Shown here one piece after another: positions 1-7,912 of a stretch of DNA of 64,000 nucleotides; positions within the stretch are counted from its first letter, which is position 1, and every line of letters begins with the position of its first letter. This stretch comes from DAHUXD01 sp963736455. GTDB lineage: Bacteria > Acidobacteriota > Thermoanaerobaculia > UBA5066 > Gp7-AA6. The notes under the pieces are model-generated. The model was not told where the DNA came from. It ran no database searches and saw only the letters and a program-made list of their open reading frames with translations. A program made the position numbers and the translations under genes. Location: positions 186,001 to 250,000 of the forward strand of contig CAVTON010000002.1 of assembly GCA_963736455.1 (NCBI GenBank), given 5' to 3'.

Positions 1-462
1 CTCTTCGACGAGGTCCTGGGCCCTAAGCACACGTTCTCCTGGCAGGCGCGCGGCAACCGCGCCGAGCAGATCGCTCTCCAGGGGCGGCTCGACGAAGCCG
101 AGAAGATCCAGCGCGAGGTCGCCGCGAAGCTCGTCCAGATCAACGGCCCCGACAGCTACGAGGCCGTGGAGGCCGAGGGGCGGCTGGGCGAGACGCTGCG
201 CAAGCAAGGGCGCGCCGCCGAGGCGCTTCCGCTCCATCGAAAAGCACTCGAACACCAGCGGAAGCTCTACGGGGAAAACCACGTCACCGTGGCGCTCGCC
301 CAATATCAGGTTGCCGCCGACCTGCTCGCCCTCGGACGGGCCGAAGATCGCGCCGAGGAGAGGCGGCTTCTGGACGCCTCGCTCGCGACTCTCCAAAAAA
401 AGTCGCCGCCCCACCCCCGGCTCGCGGAGGTGAAGGCGGCGAGCGCGCGGCTCGGCGGCTGA
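1..462 (+). CDS. Ser/Thr kinase TPR domain, C-terminal fragment (5' end outside window)
   Basis: The frame is open from base 1 and ends at the TGA at 460-462. The roughly 153 visible residues are tetratricopeptide repeats (paired helices with alternating Ala/Leu and the recurring RLGETLRKQGRAAEAL type), and they match the C-terminal part of the two complete kinase-TPR proteins at 5024 and 15585, including the closing segment with PPHPRLAEVKAASARL (compare EHPRLDEMLAASGRLAR in the 5024 protein). The kinase domain itself lies upstream of the window. The neighbour at 469 runs convergently with a 6-base gap, the same arrangement seen after both complete kinases, so this is very probably the end of a third sigma-kinase module. 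The upstream sigma factor is inferred, not seen. Confidence 0.8.
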   Translation, partial: LFDEVLGPKHTFSWQARGNRAEQIALQGRLDEAEKIQREVAAKLVQINGPDSYEAVEAEGRLGETLRKQGRAAEALPLHRKALEHQRKLYGENHVTVALAQYQVAADLLALGRAEDRAEERRLLDASLATLQKKSPPHPRLAEVKAASARLGG

Positions 463-468
463 TCCGGC

Positions 469-2703
469 CTACGGCAGCCCGAAGGTTTTTACGAGGAAGG
501 TTGCCATCTGTCCGCGCTTGTTGTTCGCGCTCGGACAGTAGTTCCCTGCGCCGCAACCCGAAGTGACCAGCTCGGCCTTGAGCTGCTCGATCCAGTCGGC
601 GAAGGTCCCGGGGCAAGGCACGTCTCCGAAAATGCCGGCGCACGGCGGCGGAACGTAGCTCGAGCCGTGCTTTCCCTTCAGGAGGAAGACGGCCATCTGG
701 TCCCGCCGCACCGGGTTCAGGGGGCAGAACATCCCCCCGCCGCACCCTCCCGTGATGCCCTCGCTGGCCATCGCCTCGATCCACGGCGCGAAGTTCGACG
801 AGCACGGGACGTCCGAGAAGATTCCGGTGCAGGGCGGCGGGGTGTAGCAGATTCCGTGCTTGGCCTTGAGAACGAAGACCGCCATCGACTGCCGCTTGAT
901 GTCCTCATTCAGGCCATAGTTGCCCCCGCCTACACCCACGGTGATCCGGTTCGCGACGAGCTTGATGACGTCGGAGTAGAAGGCGTTGCCGCTCGGCGGC
1001 GAATCGTTGAAATCGGAGACCCAGGCGCTCGGCAGGGTGCCCGAGAGGCCTCCCGGCAGGGTCACGACGAGATCGTTCACGCTGCCCGCCGGAAGCGCGG
1101 GCATCGTGGCGTTGATCCGGTTGGCGTTCACGACCGTGACGCCCGTCGCCGGGACGCCGCCGACCGTCACCGTCGCGGCGTCCACGAAGAGCTGGCCCGT
1201 GATGACGTCGAGCGCCCCTCCCGCCGACGGCCCCGAGCGATTCGATTCCGAGACCACGATGCCCAGCGAGAACTCGGAGGAATGCCCCAGCGCATCGGTG
1301 GCGATCGCCGTGACGGGTTGGCCGCTGACGAGCACGACCGGAAGAACGAAGTCGATCGTGGCATCCCCCGAGCCGTTGGTCGTGGCCTGCGTGGAGCCAG
1401 CGTACTCTTCTCCCTGCGGATAGAGCGCCGGCCTGGGGTCGCAGGCCGCGTTCGCGAAGAAGTCCACATCGTACGTCTGAGACGCCTTGGAGTGGAGCGT
1501 GGCGTGGACCGTCGTCGACGCTCCGTAGTCGACGGACTGGATCATCGGGTAGTTCTGAATGTTGTCCGTTTCACTCACGTCGTTGGGCGTCGGGCCATTG
1601 GTGTTCGGAAACGTGCCGATGTCGACGCCGAGCGGCAGGTTGCCGAAGATGAGATTGCCGCGAAGAAAGAGAGGCACACCGGGTCCGGCCGCGACTCCGA
1701 GCAAGTTGTAGGCGATGGTGTTGCCCTCGCCGGGGCCCGTTCCCCCGATCGTGGCGCTGGACCCGAGGTCTCGCATGTCGACCCCGAAGGCCGCGTTGCC
1801 GAGCGGGAGGGTCCCGGTGGCATCCGTGCCGATGAAATTGCCCTGAATCACGACGTCCTTGCAGTGGTTCAGCACGCCCGTGCCCAGATTTCCGCTGATC
1901 ACGTTGCCGTCGCCCGACCCGGCGCCGCCCAGGGTCACCGGTGCGATGAAGTCGGTAGCACCGTCGCAAGTGAATCCGTAGCCATTTCCGAGGGCAGCGG
2001 ACCCGGTCGCGTCGGTCCCGATGTAGTTGCCGCGAACCGATGCCCCCGCGGTGGCGTGGATGACGATCCCGCCGCTGTTGCCGACGCTGCAGCAGTTTCC
2101 AGAGATGACGTTGCGGTCGGCCGAGCTCGGTCCGCCGATGGTGTTGGCCACGCCGGCAAGGACCAGGACGCCCGCGAGCTGCGGGTTGGCCGAGGCCGGA
2201 AGGAAGAGCCCGGAGGGACCTGGTCCGAGGTAATCGCCGGTGATCGAGGCTCCGTCGCCGTAGTAGATCTGGATCGCAGCCTTTCCGAAGCGGTTGATCG
2301 CGAGCCCCCGCAGGACGACGTCGTTGGCCGCCGCGATGTCCGTCCCGAGGGTCAACCCGTAGCCATTGGCGCCGAGGTTCTCCCCGTCGAGCTCGATCAG
2401 GATGACGGCGTTCGAGCCCTCGGCGAGGGACTGGGTGTTGGGAGAGGCGCCCGGTTGCGTGTAGCCGTCGATCGTGACGGTCTCGCTGATCGAAGGCAGC
2501 GCCGTCAGGGGCGCGATGGTCTGGACGCCGCTGCCCACGATGTTGAAGTGAATCGCGTCGGCTCCAGGGTTCGTGTTGGCGTCGAGGATCGCCTGGCGCA
2601 GCGACCCGGCGCCCGAGTCGGCGGTCGTCATGACCGTGTAAGTGGTTGCGCCGGCGAAGCGCGTGGCCAGGAGAGACAGGATCGCAAGGGTCAGGCGTCG
2701 CAT
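469..2703 (-). CDS. Secreted beta-helix protein with IPT domain and three SLH-type repeats
   Basis: A 744-residue protein with a signal peptide at about 1-19, followed by the family opening motif GAGSLRQAILDANTNPGA, then a right-handed parallel beta-helix to about residue 390 whose rungs read GNxIGTDATGTxxLGN and NVISGN. An Ig-like segment (about 400-485) and an IPT/TIG-like domain (about 490-560) precede three SLH-type repeats at about 565-624, 625-687 and 688-744. The second and third repeats have four Cys each (PPC, VPC, GGC or SGC, and FCP or YCP). It is probably exported and held at the cell surface; the ligand is unknown. The start is supported by AAGGAG a few bases upstream. It converges on the kinase fragment ending at 462 and is followed upstream by two smaller SLH proteins on the same strand. 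Confidence 0.85.
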   Translation of the reverse strand: MRRLTLAILSLLATRFAGATTYTVMTTADSGAGSLRQAILDANTNPGADAIHFNIVGSGVQTIAPLTALPSISETVTIDGYTQPGASPNTQSLAEGSNAVILIELDGENLGANGYGLTLGTDIAAANDVVLRGLAINRFGKAAIQIYYGDGASITGDYLGPGPSGLFLPASANPQLAGVLVLAGVANTIGGPSSADRNVISGNCCSVGNSGGIVIHATAGASVRGNYIGTDATGSAALGNGYGFTCDGATDFIAPVTLGGAGSGDGNVISGNLGTGVLNHCKDVVIQGNFIGTDATGTLPLGNAAFGVDMRDLGSSATIGGTGPGEGNTIAYNLLGVAAGPGVPLFLRGNLIFGNLPLGVDIGTFPNTNGPTPNDVSETDNIQNYPMIQSVDYGASTTVHATLHSKASQTYDVDFFANAACDPRPALYPQGEEYAGSTQATTNGSGDATIDFVLPVVLVSGQPVTAIATDALGHSSEFSLGIVVSESNRSGPSAGGALDVITGQLFVDAATVTVGGVPATGVTVVNANRINATMPALPAGSVNDLVVTLPGGLSGTLPSAWVSDFNDSPPSGNAFYSDVIKLVANRITVGVGGGNYGLNEDIKRQSMAVFVLKAKHGICYTPPPCTGIFSDVPCSSNFAPWIEAMASEGITGGCGGGMFCPLNPVRRDQMAVFLLKGKHGSSYVPPPCAGIFGDVPCPGTFADWIEQLKAELVTSGCGAGNYCPSANNKRGQMATFLVKTFGLP

Positions 2704-2715
2704 GGCATTCTCCTT

Positions 2716-2926
2716 TTTTCAGTACTGCTGCAGATAGAGGCCGAGCGCCTTGGCGATGAAGATCGCCATCTGGCGTCGGGTGACGGGAGAATCGGGGCAA
2801 TAGGCTCCGCCGCCGCACCCACCCGTGATGCCCCACAGATTCAGCGCTTCGATGTACTGGAAGCCGAAATCCGATGTGGGAACGTCGTTGAAGGTCGGCG
2901 TCGCGGGCGCGGGAGCAACCTGGAGC
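2716..2926. repeat. Direct repeat copy 1, 211 bp, identical to 3511-3721
   Basis: By eye the 211 bases match 3511-3721 without a mismatch, including third codon positions. It covers the last 69 or so codons of the gene at 2719 (the SLH repeat and the linker before it) and a few bases past the stop. Identity stops abruptly on both sides. Confidence 0.9.
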
Positions 2927-3501
2927 CTGTAGCCGAGGATGACTCCGGAAAAGGACGTGCTGGCGTCGAGGGCGGGCGTGGTCACCAGGAGCGAGAGCTG
3001 TCTTCCGTAATTGTTGACGGTCAGCCCGAGGTCCGACAAATCCGTGGCCACGTAGCTGCACGCGTTCAGAGTGGCATTGTTCGCCGAGGAAATGGAGCGG
3101 ATGGCACTCGTTCCGCAATAACCGCTGTAATCGCAATCGAGCAGGCTCAAGTAGACGTCGAGCTGAAAGCCGTCGTTGAAGTCGCAGTTGTCGAGCTCGA
3201 GATACGTCAACTGGGCGCCGGAGGGCAGATGCGGCGCCGCCACGAAGACTTCCCCGGACGTGCCGAACCGACTGAGATAGAGGCTCCCCGGGTTCTGAAA
3301 GAACTGATCGGAATACGTCGCCGGCAAGGCGAGCGGCGTGAATTCCGAGGCGGCGACCCGGTAATAGCTTTCGACGGTCGTTCCGTAAGTCGTCCGCGTC
3401 TCCGGCACGGATGGGCGGGGCCGGAACCCCTGCCCGGGAACGTTCGAGGCCGCGAACGTCGCCAGGATCGATGCAAGGACGAGGTGGCGATAGCGCGGCA
3501 T
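2719..3501 (-). CDS. Secreted Cys-rich protein with one C-terminal SLH-type repeat
   Basis: A 260-residue protein with a signal peptide at about 1-23. The central domain (about 40-190) is not one I recognise; it contains LTYLELDNCDF, a DCDYSGYC cluster and NACSY, giving several Cys that are likely disulfide-bonded outside the cytoplasm. The last 60 residues are a single SLH-type repeat ending in LGLYLQQY. It is a paralogue of the neighbour at 3514-4305: the same Cys pattern is kept in the middle and the C-terminal part is encoded by DNA identical to that neighbour. It is likely a surface protein of the same system as the beta-helix proteins; the function is unknown. The gap to 2703 is 15 bases, so the three minus-strand genes probably form one operon. 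Confidence 0.75.
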   Translation of the reverse strand: MPRYRHLVLASILATFAASNVPGQGFRPRPSVPETRTTYGTTVESYYRVAASEFTPLALPATYSDQFFQNPGSLYLSRFGTSGEVFVAAPHLPSGAQLTYLELDNCDFNDGFQLDVYLSLLDCDYSGYCGTSAIRSISSANNATLNACSYVATDLSDLGLTVNNYGRQLSLLVTTPALDASTSFSGVILGYRLQVAPAPATPTFNDVPTSDFGFQYIEALNLWGITGGCGGGAYCPDSPVTRRQMAIFIAKALGLYLQQY

Positions 3502-3510
3502 CGGAGTTCC

Positions 3511-3721
3511 TTTTCAGTACTGCTGCAGATAGAGGCCGAGCGCCTTGGCGATGAAGATCGCCATCTGGCGTCGGGTGACGGGAGAATCGGGGCAATAGGC
3601 TCCGCCGCCGCACCCACCCGTGATGCCCCACAGATTCAGCGCTTCGATGTACTGGAAGCCGAAATCCGATGTGGGAACGTCGTTGAAGGTCGGCGTCGCG
3701 GGCGCGGGAGCAACCTGGAGC
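3511..3721. repeat. Direct repeat copy 2, 211 bp, identical to 2716-2926
   Basis: This is the second copy of the 211-bp block, offset by 795 bases, covering the 3' end of the gene at 3514. The upstream halves of the two genes are clearly diverged, so the block is a recent local duplication or gene conversion. Confidence 0.9.
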
Positions 3722-4305
3722 TTGTACCCGAGCACCGCGCCGGAAAAGGAGGTCGTGCCGTCGCCGCTCAGGTTGTTGATGCGAATCGAGAGCTGACGTC
3801 CGTAGTTGTTCACGATCAGTCCCAGAGCGGAGATGTCCTCACCGACGTAGCTGCAGGCATTGGGCACGACGTTGTTGTCGGACGAAAGGGTCTTGACGGG
3901 CCCCGAGCCGCAATAGCCGCCATAGTCGCAGTTGTACAACTCCAATGTGACATCGACGGCGCTGAAGTCGCACGAGTCGAGCTCGAGGTACGTGAGGAGA
4001 GCCCCCGACGGCAGGTGCGGGCTGGCGATGAAGCCGCACCCACTGCAGACGAAAGTCGCGTACCGGCGGAAGTTGGTTGGCCCCTCGTCGTAGTACCGGT
4101 CCTGGTAGGAAAAGCTGGATTTGAGCGGCGTGAACTCCGCCGCCGCCATCCGGTAGTAGCTTTCGACCGTCGTGCCGTAGGTGTCGGGCGTATTGCGTTG
4201 CGACTTCGGTGCCGCTGCGGTCGCCTGCGCGAGCGAGGCGGACGAGGTCAGGATCAGACCTGTCAACAAACCGAGCGCCCGTGCGGCGGTTCCCGTCATT
4301 TTCAT
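3514..4305 (-). CDS. Secreted Cys-rich protein with one C-terminal SLH-type repeat (paralogue)
   Basis: A 263-residue paralogue of the protein at 2719-3501, with the same layout: signal peptide (MKMTGTAARALGLLTG and on, cleaved near SLAQA), an unrecognised middle domain with SCDF, NCDYGGYC and NACSY, and one SLH-type repeat at the end. I chose the ATG at 4305 because GGGAGG lies a few bases upstream and it gives a canonical signal peptide; an in-frame ATG at 4338 would add 11 residues. It is the promoter-proximal gene of the minus-strand group 469-4305 and is transcribed away from the sigma factor at 4422. This member has an extra Cys pair (VCSGCG) in the first half that the paralogue lacks. 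Confidence 0.75.
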   Translation of the reverse strand: MKMTGTAARALGLLTGLILTSSASLAQATAAAPKSQRNTPDTYGTTVESYYRMAAAEFTPLKSSFSYQDRYYDEGPTNFRRYATFVCSGCGFIASPHLPSGALLTYLELDSCDFSAVDVTLELYNCDYGGYCGSGPVKTLSSDNNVVPNACSYVGEDISALGLIVNNYGRQLSIRINNLSGDGTTSFSGAVLGYKLQVAPAPATPTFNDVPTSDFGFQYIEALNLWGITGGCGGGAYCPDSPVTRRQMAIFIAKALGLYLQQY

Positions 4306-4403
4306 CAGAGCCTCCCTGCTATTGAAGGAAATCGCCAACGAGGAAAGGACCGCGCCATCGGAGCATCAACTCGCTACCCGTCAACGACTTCCATCGCGTG
4401 CGC

Positions 4404-4409
4404 TATTCT
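4404..4409 (+). promoter_or_regulatory. Putative -10 element TATTCT of the first sigma-kinase module
   Basis: The hexamer lies 12 bases before the ATG at 4422 and no Shine-Dalgarno sequence follows it. The same octamer pattern GCTATNCT precedes the second module sigma gene at about the same distance (14961-14966). I see no convincing -35. Confidence 0.35.
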
Positions 4410-4421
4410 TCGGCAAGAGCC

Positions 4422-5027
4422 ATGACCGAGCTCCCTGCTTCGGAAGACTCGCCGCTTCGTCCCGGGGAGATCACGGCGCTGCTGCGCGCCGTCGAAAAGG
4501 GCGATCGGGAGTCGATCGACCGACTCTTCACGCTGCTTTACGCCAATCTTCGGGGAATGGCCCACGGTCAGTTGCGCCGAGTGCCCGCGGGGCAAACCCT
4601 CGACACGACGGCCCTCGTTCACGAGACCTACCTGAGGCTCTCGGAGGGGGCGTCCTGGTCCGCGCGCGACCGCCAGCACTTCTTCGCGCTCGCGGGCCGG
4701 GCGATGCGGATGATTCTCATCGACCGCGCGCGGTCCCGTTCGCGCCTGCGCCGCGGCGGGGGAGCGCGGCCGATCAACCTCGATGCCGTCGAGATCTCCG
4801 TCGAAGAACGGGCGGCAGAGCTCCTCGACCTCGACGAGGCGCTCGATCGACTGGCCGCCGTGGACGGAGAGCTCGGGAAGCTGGTCGAGCTGCGATACTT
4901 CGCGGGTCTTTCCCTGGAGAAGATTGCGGAGATGACCGGCCAATCGGTGCGGACGCTGAACCGGAGCTGGCAGGCGGCGCGGACGTTCCTCTACAAGGAG
5001 CTCGCGACCTCCCGCCCCGGCGCGTGA
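4422..5027 (+). CDS. ECF sigma factor of the kinase-linked (Sigma70_ECF / TIGR02999) type
   Basis: A 201-residue ECF sigma factor. Region 2 is at about 15-95 (LLRAVEKGDRESIDRLF, then TALVHETYLRL, then FFALAGRAMRMILIDRAR) and region 4 at about 135-195 with the recognition helix near GQSVRTLNRSWQAAR. The family is the one common in Acidobacteriota and Planctomycetota that sits beside Ser/Thr kinases rather than anti-sigma factors. In region 2.2 the usual acidic residues are replaced by DTT (residues 61-63). The stop codon overlaps the GTG of the kinase gene (GTGA, 5024-5027), indicating translational coupling. Start choice: ATG 4422 rather than an upstream in-frame codon at 4398, because a -10-like box overlaps the latter. 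Likely targets are the flanking surface-protein genes; this is inference. Confidence 0.88.
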   Translation: MTELPASEDSPLRPGEITALLRAVEKGDRESIDRLFTLLYANLRGMAHGQLRRVPAGQTLDTTALVHETYLRLSEGASWSARDRQHFFALAGRAMRMILIDRARSRSRLRRGGGARPINLDAVEISVEERAAELLDLDEALDRLAAVDGELGKLVELRYFAGLSLEKIAEMTGQSVRTLNRSWQAARTFLYKELATSRPGA

Positions 5028-7858
5028 ACGACGCGGCGGCTCGCTGGGCGAGGGAGCGCGCCCTCTTCGAGGAGCTGGTGGATCTCGATCCCGGCCGGTG
5101 GGCGGAACGGCTCGCGGCCACGGCGGACCCGGAGCTGCGCGAGGCCGTCCGAGAGCTCCTCGGTCTGCGCGGCGAGGCGGCCGGGTTTTTGGAGCAGCCG
5201 CCGGAGAGCCTGGCGCGAGAGCTTCTGGGCGGCGCCGGCGACTCCGAGGACCGGCTTCCGGGCCGCATCGGCCCCTACCGCATTCTCCGCAGGCTCGGGC
5301 GCGGAGGCATGGGAGACGTGTTTCTCGCCGAACGGGCCGACGGGCAGTTCGAGCAGCGCATCGCCGTCAAGCTGTTGAAGCGCGGGATCGACTCGGAGGG
5401 AATCCGGCGCCGGTTCCTGCAGGAGAGGCAGGTCCTGGCGAACCTCGATCATCCGAACATCGCCCGGCTCCTGGACGGCGGGACGACCGAGGAGGGCCAA
5501 CCGTACTTCGTGATGGAGCTGGTCGAAGGCGAGCCGATCACGGAGTATTGCCGCAACCGGGCGCTGAACCCCGAGCGACGACTCGAGCTCATCGCGACCT
5601 GCGCCGAGGCCGTCGCGGCGGCGCACCGGCGGCTCGTCGTGCATCGGGACATCAAGCCGTCGAACATCCTCGTCACCGGGGCGGCTCAGGTCAAGCTTCT
5701 CGACTTCGGCATCGCCAAGGTGCTGTCCGAAGAGGACGAGACGGCCCCTTTCACGCGAGCCGAAGAGCGGGTTCTGACGCCCACGTACGCGGCGCCCGAG
5801 CAGATCCTGGGCGAGCCGGTGACGACTTCGACGGACGTGTACGCGCTCGGAGCCGTCCTGTACGAGCTCCTGACGGGCGCGCCCCCGCACTCGCGCCAGA
5901 GCGTCTCGGCCGCTCAACTCGCGTCCCAGGTCGAGCGCGAGACGACCGAGAAGCCCAGCCGTGCCGTGCTTGCGGCGCCTTCCGGTGCCTCGCGGGACGC
6001 CCGGCGATTGTCGAAGCGGCTCGAAGGCGACATCGACGCGATCGTTCAGAAAGCCCTGCGTCGCGAGCCGGAGCGCCGGTACTCCGGCGGCGCGAGTATG
6101 GCCGAGGACATCCGCCGCTCTCTCGCTGGCCAGAGAGTCGAGGCGCGCCCCGACACGGTGGTTTATCGGATGCGCAAATTCGTGCGCCGCCATCGCGCCG
6201 GCGCCGCCGCGGCCGCTCTCATCCTTGTCGCCCTCGTCGGCGGCCTGGCGGCCACGACCTGGCAGGCCCGGCGCGCCGAGCGCAACGCCCAACGGGCAGA
6301 GCGCGTGCAGGGATTCCTGATCGACCTCTTCCAGGGGGCGGATCCGGACCAGAGCGGTGGAGAGAAGGTCACCGCGCGGCGGCTGCTCGCGGATGGCACG
6401 CGCCGCATCGAAACGGAGCTCGCCGCCGAGCCGCAAGTGCAGGCCGCCCTCTACGACGCCATCTCGCAAATCGACCTGAGCCTCGGGGCGCTTCCCGAGG
6501 CAAAGAGCCTGGCGGAGCGGTCCATCGCCGAGAGGAGACGGATGCTCGGCGATGACGATCCGGCGACGCTCTTGAGTCGTTTGACGCTTGCGGAGACGTC
6601 GTCGGCGATGGCGCAGGAGGAAGTGGCCGAGCGGGAGCTCCGGTTACTGATCCCGAAGCTCACCACGGCCTACGGCTCGGACGGAGCCGAGACGCTCCGG
6701 GCGAAGCAGGCGCTCGCGGAAGTGCTGGTCAACCGGACCCGGAACGACGAGGCGCTCGCGCTCGTCTCGGAGGTCGTGGCCTCGCGGCGCCGGACCGATC
6801 CCGGCGCGAAGCTGGCCGCCAGCCTTCTGCTCCTCGGCATCGTTCAGGAGAACTCGAGCCGCTTCGATGAGGCCGAGAAGTCATATCGTGAAGCGGCCGC
6901 ACTCTACGAGAAAACGATCGGCCCGGACAAACCGCGGACCGCCGAGGCCCTCTGGAGCCTGGCGGAGCTGCATGCTTTTCGAGGCCGGCGTGCCGAGGCC
7001 GAGAAGGAGTTCGAGCGAGCCCTGGCCGTCGAGCGAAAGAGCCTGGGCCCGCGGCACACCCAGCTCGCCTCGACGCTGATCGACCTCGGCTCTCTCTACA
7101 TGAACGAGAGGCGGTATCCGGAAGCCGACGCGGCTTTGACGGAGGCGCTCGGCATCTATCGGGCCCTCGATCATCCCGATGCGGCGGACGCCTTGCGCAT
7201 CCTGGGAGTTTCCCTGACCAATCAGGAGCGTTACGCGGAAGCCCGACAGCGGCTCGAGGAGACTCTGACGGTGTCCCGGTCCAAACTCGGACCGGCACAC
7301 CAGGTCACGATGACCGCGCTCGGCAATCTCGGAGAGGTGGAGTTGCGCCAGGGACAACTGGATCTCGCCCAGAAGAACCTCGAGAATTCGGTCGCCGGCC
7401 TAGAGGCTCTGTACGGAAAGGAATCGGACAATCGACGCGCGCCGCTCAACGCCCTGGGCGAGGTCTACCGCCTCCGAGGCCGCCTCGATGAAGCCGTGCG
7501 CCTCCATCGCCGCGCTCTGGCCAATCAGCTCGCGGGCGGCGGGCCTGAAAACCCCGCCGTGGCATGGACTCGTTTCGAGCTCGCGCTCGACTTGCTCGCG
7601 CGCCCCGCGCCGAAGGGCCTGGACGAGGCGCGCGTCCAGATCGACCAGGCGATGAGCCTTCAGCGGAAAGTCGATGCGGAGCATCCCCGCCTCGACGAGA
7701 TGCTCGCGGCGAGCGGCCGCCTGGCTCGAATGCAGGGAGACCGCAGGCGCGCCCGCCGCGACCTCGGGGAGGCCGTCGAACGCCTCCTGGCGCACCACGG
7801 CGCCGCGGACGCTCGCACGCGAGAAGCACGCGCCAGCCTGGCGGCTCTGGCGGAGTGA
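5024..7858 (+). CDS. Transmembrane Ser/Thr protein kinase with TPR sensor domain
   Basis: A 944-residue protein starting at a GTG that overlaps the sigma factor stop. A short helical region (1-80) precedes a Hanks-type kinase domain: P-loop LGRGGMGDVF (91-100), catalytic Lys116 in AVK, HRDIKPSN from His207, DFG at 227-229 and an APE motif near 257. All catalytic residues are present. A single membrane segment follows at about 392-412, then some 530 residues of tetratricopeptide repeats that would face the periplasm. The layout suggests the TPRs sense or bind something outside and the kinase phosphorylates a cytoplasmic partner; the coupled sigma factor is the obvious candidate. Precedent: Vibrio parahaemolyticus PknT phosphorylates its ECF sigma factor EcfP. 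The downstream gene at 7913 converges. Confidence 0.88.
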   Translation: MNDAAARWARERALFEELVDLDPGRWAERLAATADPELREAVRELLGLRGEAAGFLEQPPESLARELLGGAGDSEDRLPGRIGPYRILRRLGRGGMGDVFLAERADGQFEQRIAVKLLKRGIDSEGIRRRFLQERQVLANLDHPNIARLLDGGTTEEGQPYFVMELVEGEPITEYCRNRALNPERRLELIATCAEAVAAAHRRLVVHRDIKPSNILVTGAAQVKLLDFGIAKVLSEEDETAPFTRAEERVLTPTYAAPEQILGEPVTTSTDVYALGAVLYELLTGAPPHSRQSVSAAQLASQVERETTEKPSRAVLAAPSGASRDARRLSKRLEGDIDAIVQKALRREPERRYSGGASMAEDIRRSLAGQRVEARPDTVVYRMRKFVRRHRAGAAAAALILVALVGGLAATTWQARRAERNAQRAERVQGFLIDLFQGADPDQSGGEKVTARRLLADGTRRIETELAAEPQVQAALYDAISQIDLSLGALPEAKSLAERSIAERRRMLGDDDPATLLSRLTLAETSSAMAQEEVAERELRLLIPKLTTAYGSDGAETLRAKQALAEVLVNRTRNDEALALVSEVVASRRRTDPGAKLAASLLLLGIVQENSSRFDEAEKSYREAAALYEKTIGPDKPRTAEALWSLAELHAFRGRRAEAEKEFERALAVERKSLGPRHTQLASTLIDLGSLYMNERRYPEADAALTEALGIYRALDHPDAADALRILGVSLTNQERYAEARQRLEETLTVSRSKLGPAHQVTMTALGNLGEVELRQGQLDLAQKNLENSVAGLEALYGKESDNRRAPLNALGEVYRLRGRLDEAVRLHRRALANQLAGGGPENPAVAWTRFELALDLLARPAPKGLDEARVQIDQAMSLQRKVDAEHPRLDEMLAASGRLARMQGDRRRARRDLGEAVERLLAHHGAADARTREARASLAALAE

Positions 7859-7912
7859 ACGCGTCCACGACCTCGCCGTTCGATATCGCGATCCTCGATG
7901 GTTGTTTGGGCG

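Noticed and set aside
667..4425. A 1252-codon open frame on the plus strand opposite the minus-strand surface genes
   Set aside because: It is very rich in Arg, Gly, Ala and Asp with no domain, and lies antisense to well-supported genes. The same holds for other long antisense frames, for example 10416-11906, 18990-20963, 20686-22278, 29794-31524 and 33227-37885; they are a product of high GC content.
4181..7858. An upstream extension of the kinase gene (to 4181)
   Set aside because: The frame is open upstream only because of GC content; sequence before 5024 overlaps the sigma factor and is low-complexity Arg/Ala. The GTG at 5024 is used by analogy with 15585.
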